Shown here one piece after another: positions 31,062 through 32,430 of a stretch of DNA of 32,430 nt. Below the pieces are notes generated by a model. The model did not search any database. It was not told where the DNA came from and worked only from the letters and a program-made list of their open reading frames with translations. A program made the position numbers and the translations under genes. This DNA is from Gammaproteobacteria bacterium 13_2_20CM_66_19 (GTDB lineage Bacteria > Pseudomonadota > Gammaproteobacteria > Steroidobacterales > Steroidobacteraceae). Each line of letters begins with the position of its first letter. Position 1 is the first letter of the stretch. Location: NCBI GenBank assembly GCA_001914695.1, contig MNCZ01000062.1:1-32430 (forward strand). Reading direction: 5' to 3'.

Positions 31062-31760
31062 TCAGCGCGCAGTCTGGCCGAAGAGCACGCGCCTCGTCTC
31101 CTCGGTGAGAGGCGCCGGACTGCCGAACGCGGGATTCACGGACTTGGCTTTCTCGTAGGCGCGCCGCGTGGCGGGCCGGTCGCGAATGGCCTCGAACCAG
31201 CGCTTCAAGTGCGGGAAATCCTCGAGCTTCTGCCGCTGCGTCTCGTAGGGCACGATCCAGGGGTAGGCCGCGATATCCGCGATCGAGTACTCGCCGCCGA
31301 TGAACGTCCGGTCGGTCAGGCGCTTGTTCAGCACTCCGTAGAGCCGATTGGTTTCCTTCACGTAGCGCTCGATCGCGTAGGGGATCGGCTCGGGCGCGTA
31401 GCGGGTGAAGTGATGGTTCTGACCGGCCATCGGGCCGAGTCCCGCCATCTGCCAGAACAGCCATTGGATCACCTCGTAGCGCCCGCGCAGGTCGGACGGC
31501 AGCAGCTGCCCGGTCTTTTCGGCGAGGTAGAGCAGGATCGCGCCCGACTCGAATACCGAGAGCGACGCGCCGCCGCCCTTGGGATCGTGATCGATGATCG
31601 CGGGGATGCGGTTATTGGGGGAGAGGGCGAGGAACTTGGGGTCGAATTGAGCGCCGGTATTGATGTTCACCGGGATGATCCGATAGGCGAGCCCCGTCTC
31701 CTCGAGGAACATCGTGATCTTGTGTCCATTCGGCGTGGTCCAGTAATGAAGGTCGATCAT
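31062..31760 (-). CDS. Glutathione S-transferase, YfcG/YghU (Nu class)-like
   Basis: The start MIDLHYWTTPNGHKITMFLE (31760) follows CCGGAGGGACATC; an upstream ATG 31793 is less likely. 232 aa. The thioredoxin-fold part contains TTPNGHK (the Nu-class active site, with Thr and Asn that bind glutathione), SPNNRIPAIID and SVFESGAILLYLAEKTG. The helical domain contains QWLFWQMAGLGPMAGQNHHF and IADIAAYPWIVPYE. Enzymes of this class act as glutathione disulfide-bond reductases rather than classical transferases. Confidence 0.9.
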   Translation of the reverse strand: MIDLHYWTTPNGHKITMFLEETGLAYRIIPVNINTGAQFDPKFLALSPNNRIPAIIDHDPKGGGASLSVFESGAILLYLAEKTGQLLPSDLRGRYEVIQWLFWQMAGLGPMAGQNHHFTRYAPEPIPYAIERYVKETNRLYGVLNKRLTDRTFIGGEYSIADIAAYPWIVPYETQRQKLEDFPHLKRWFEAIRDRPATRRAYEKAKSVNPAFGSPAPLTEETRRVLFGQTAR

Positions 31761-31961
31761 GATGTCCCTCCGGCGAGGGCCACAGATTGGCACGCCCGGC
31801 GGAACCAGCGCGAGGCCCTTACGGGTTGGCGCAGCGTACGCCTTTAGCGGTATGGGAGCGAAGCGCGCGTCTGCCCTGACCCGGGAAACCGCACGTTACG
31901 CGCTGCTGCCGGCGGCGGCCGCGCCCCAGACCTCGCCGCCGAGGGAACGGTGATCGCCGCT

Positions 31962-32430
31962 TCAGCGGCCGTCGCCGTCCTTCGATGAGCGCCCGTCGAT
32001 CCAGGTCTCGAGCACGTTGAGCTTCTCGTCGGCGAGCACCAGGTTCGCCTTGAGGCCCGGGGCGATGCGGCCGGTGTCGTGCGTGAGCCCGAGGAACTCG
32101 GCCGGCCATTCGCTCGCCATGCGCACCGCCTCGGGGAGGGGGAGCCCGAGCATCGAGACCGCATTGCGTACGCAGCTCGCCATGTCGATGTTGGAGCCGG
32201 CGAGCCGGCCGTCTTCGTCGAAGCACGCGTAGCCGTTGACGGTGATGCGCCGCCCCTGCAGCTCGAAGGAGCCATTGTCGGTGCCGACGCTCGGCATGGC
32301 GTCGGTGACCAGCATGAAGCGGTCGTGAGGCTTGCAGCGCAGCGCGATACGCAGCACCACGGGGTCCGTGTGCTCGCCGTCGACGATGATGCCGCACCAG
32401 CTCGATGGATCTTCGAGCGCGGCGCCCACG
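31962..32430 (-). CDS. nagA: N-acetylglucosamine-6-phosphate deacetylase, C-terminal part (partial)
   Basis: The frame runs off the window end; only ~155 C-terminal residues are seen. Family segments: GIIVDGEHTDPVVLRIALRC (conserved His), FMLVTDAMPSVGTDNGSFEL with the catalytic Asp of TDAM, and GRLAGSNIDMASCVRNAVSM. The TIM-barrel finish is EAVRMASEWPAEFLGL and GRIAPGLKANLVLAD. The enzyme removes acetate from GlcNAc-6-P in amino-sugar recycling. The TDAMPSVG form with NIDMASCVRNAV is close to proteobacterial NagA. The 200 bp before the GST gene hold no other gene. Confidence 0.9.
   Translation of the reverse strand, partial: VGAALEDPSSWCGIIVDGEHTDPVVLRIALRCKPHDRFMLVTDAMPSVGTDNGSFELQGRRITVNGYACFDEDGRLAGSNIDMASCVRNAVSMLGLPLPEAVRMASEWPAEFLGLTHDTGRIAPGLKANLVLADEKLNVLETWIDGRSSKDGDGR

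Noticed and set aside
1-32430. CRISPR arrays, rRNA genes and complete insertion sequences
   Set aside because: No regularly spaced repeats, no rRNA-like sequence and no transposase with terminal repeats were seen; only a possible IS66 scrap at 13449-13532.

Overview
The window looks like a chromosomal segment of a high-GC proteobacterium, most likely a gammaproteobacterium near the Steroidobacterales/Xanthomonadales. This rests on the CCA-encoding initiator tRNA, the frmA-gfa pair, the DUF885, DUF4382 and YfcG-like GST genes and the overall GC. It is inference, since no phylogenetic marker protein is present. The right third (from about 20.2 kb) is dense, very GC-rich and ordinary. The left two thirds are looser, lower in GC, full of broken genes and behave like a layered genomic island.

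The boundary is an initiator tRNA-fMet gene on the minus strand (20123-20199). A 29-bp sequence covering its 3' end and flank (20108-20136) recurs at 9821-9849 with one mismatch, the pattern left by site-specific integration into a tRNA. Shorter, more decayed copies of the tRNA 3' end (TGGTAGCGGGGG) start at 324, 3909 and 11769. The four scars form two alternating kinds. Units at 324 and 9821 are ~110-123 bp and apparently noncoding. Units at 3909 and 11769 are ~370 bp and each carries a small zinc-ribbon reading frame. All four end in a TTGCAACG-type motif that is an inverted copy of the core beside the tRNA. I saw no intact integrase.

Left island (1-9.8 kb): a frameshifted TPR gene, a 707-aa protein with SPOR-like ends around a long low-complexity middle, a zinc-ribbon ORF, a small exported protein, an acidobacterial-style HTH/TolB-like/TPR sensor protein, a serine beta-lactamase-family hydrolase and a wrecked penicillin acylase.

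Middle island (9.8-20.1 kb): an Xre regulator plus nucleotidyltransferase pair with a perfect 25-bp palindrome at the regulator start; a second zinc-ribbon ORF; a 55-aa gene and a 2OG-Fe(II) oxygenase; then a minus-strand redox cluster (DUF4142, cupredoxin, AhpD-like, DUF488, CDGSH, FAD/NAD reductase, and the N-terminal stump of an NAD-formate dehydrogenase). Divergent from it is a di-heme c-type cytochrome followed by a Crp/Fnr regulator. Three copies of the dyad GTTAC-N4-GTAAC sit before the cytochrome and before the regulator, suggesting an autoregulated redox regulon.

Right core (20.2-32.4 kb): HIT protein; a collapsed frmA next to an intact gfa; a DUF885 protease-like gene overlapping an alpha/beta hydrolase; an FMN alpha-hydroxy-acid dehydrogenase; two large lipoproteins; a membrane-anchored HExxH peptidase; a YfcG/YghU-like GST; and the C-terminal part of nagA running off the end. 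Two steps of one-carbon oxidation (formaldehyde to formate to CO2) are represented only by broken genes (frmA, fdh), while gfa is intact.
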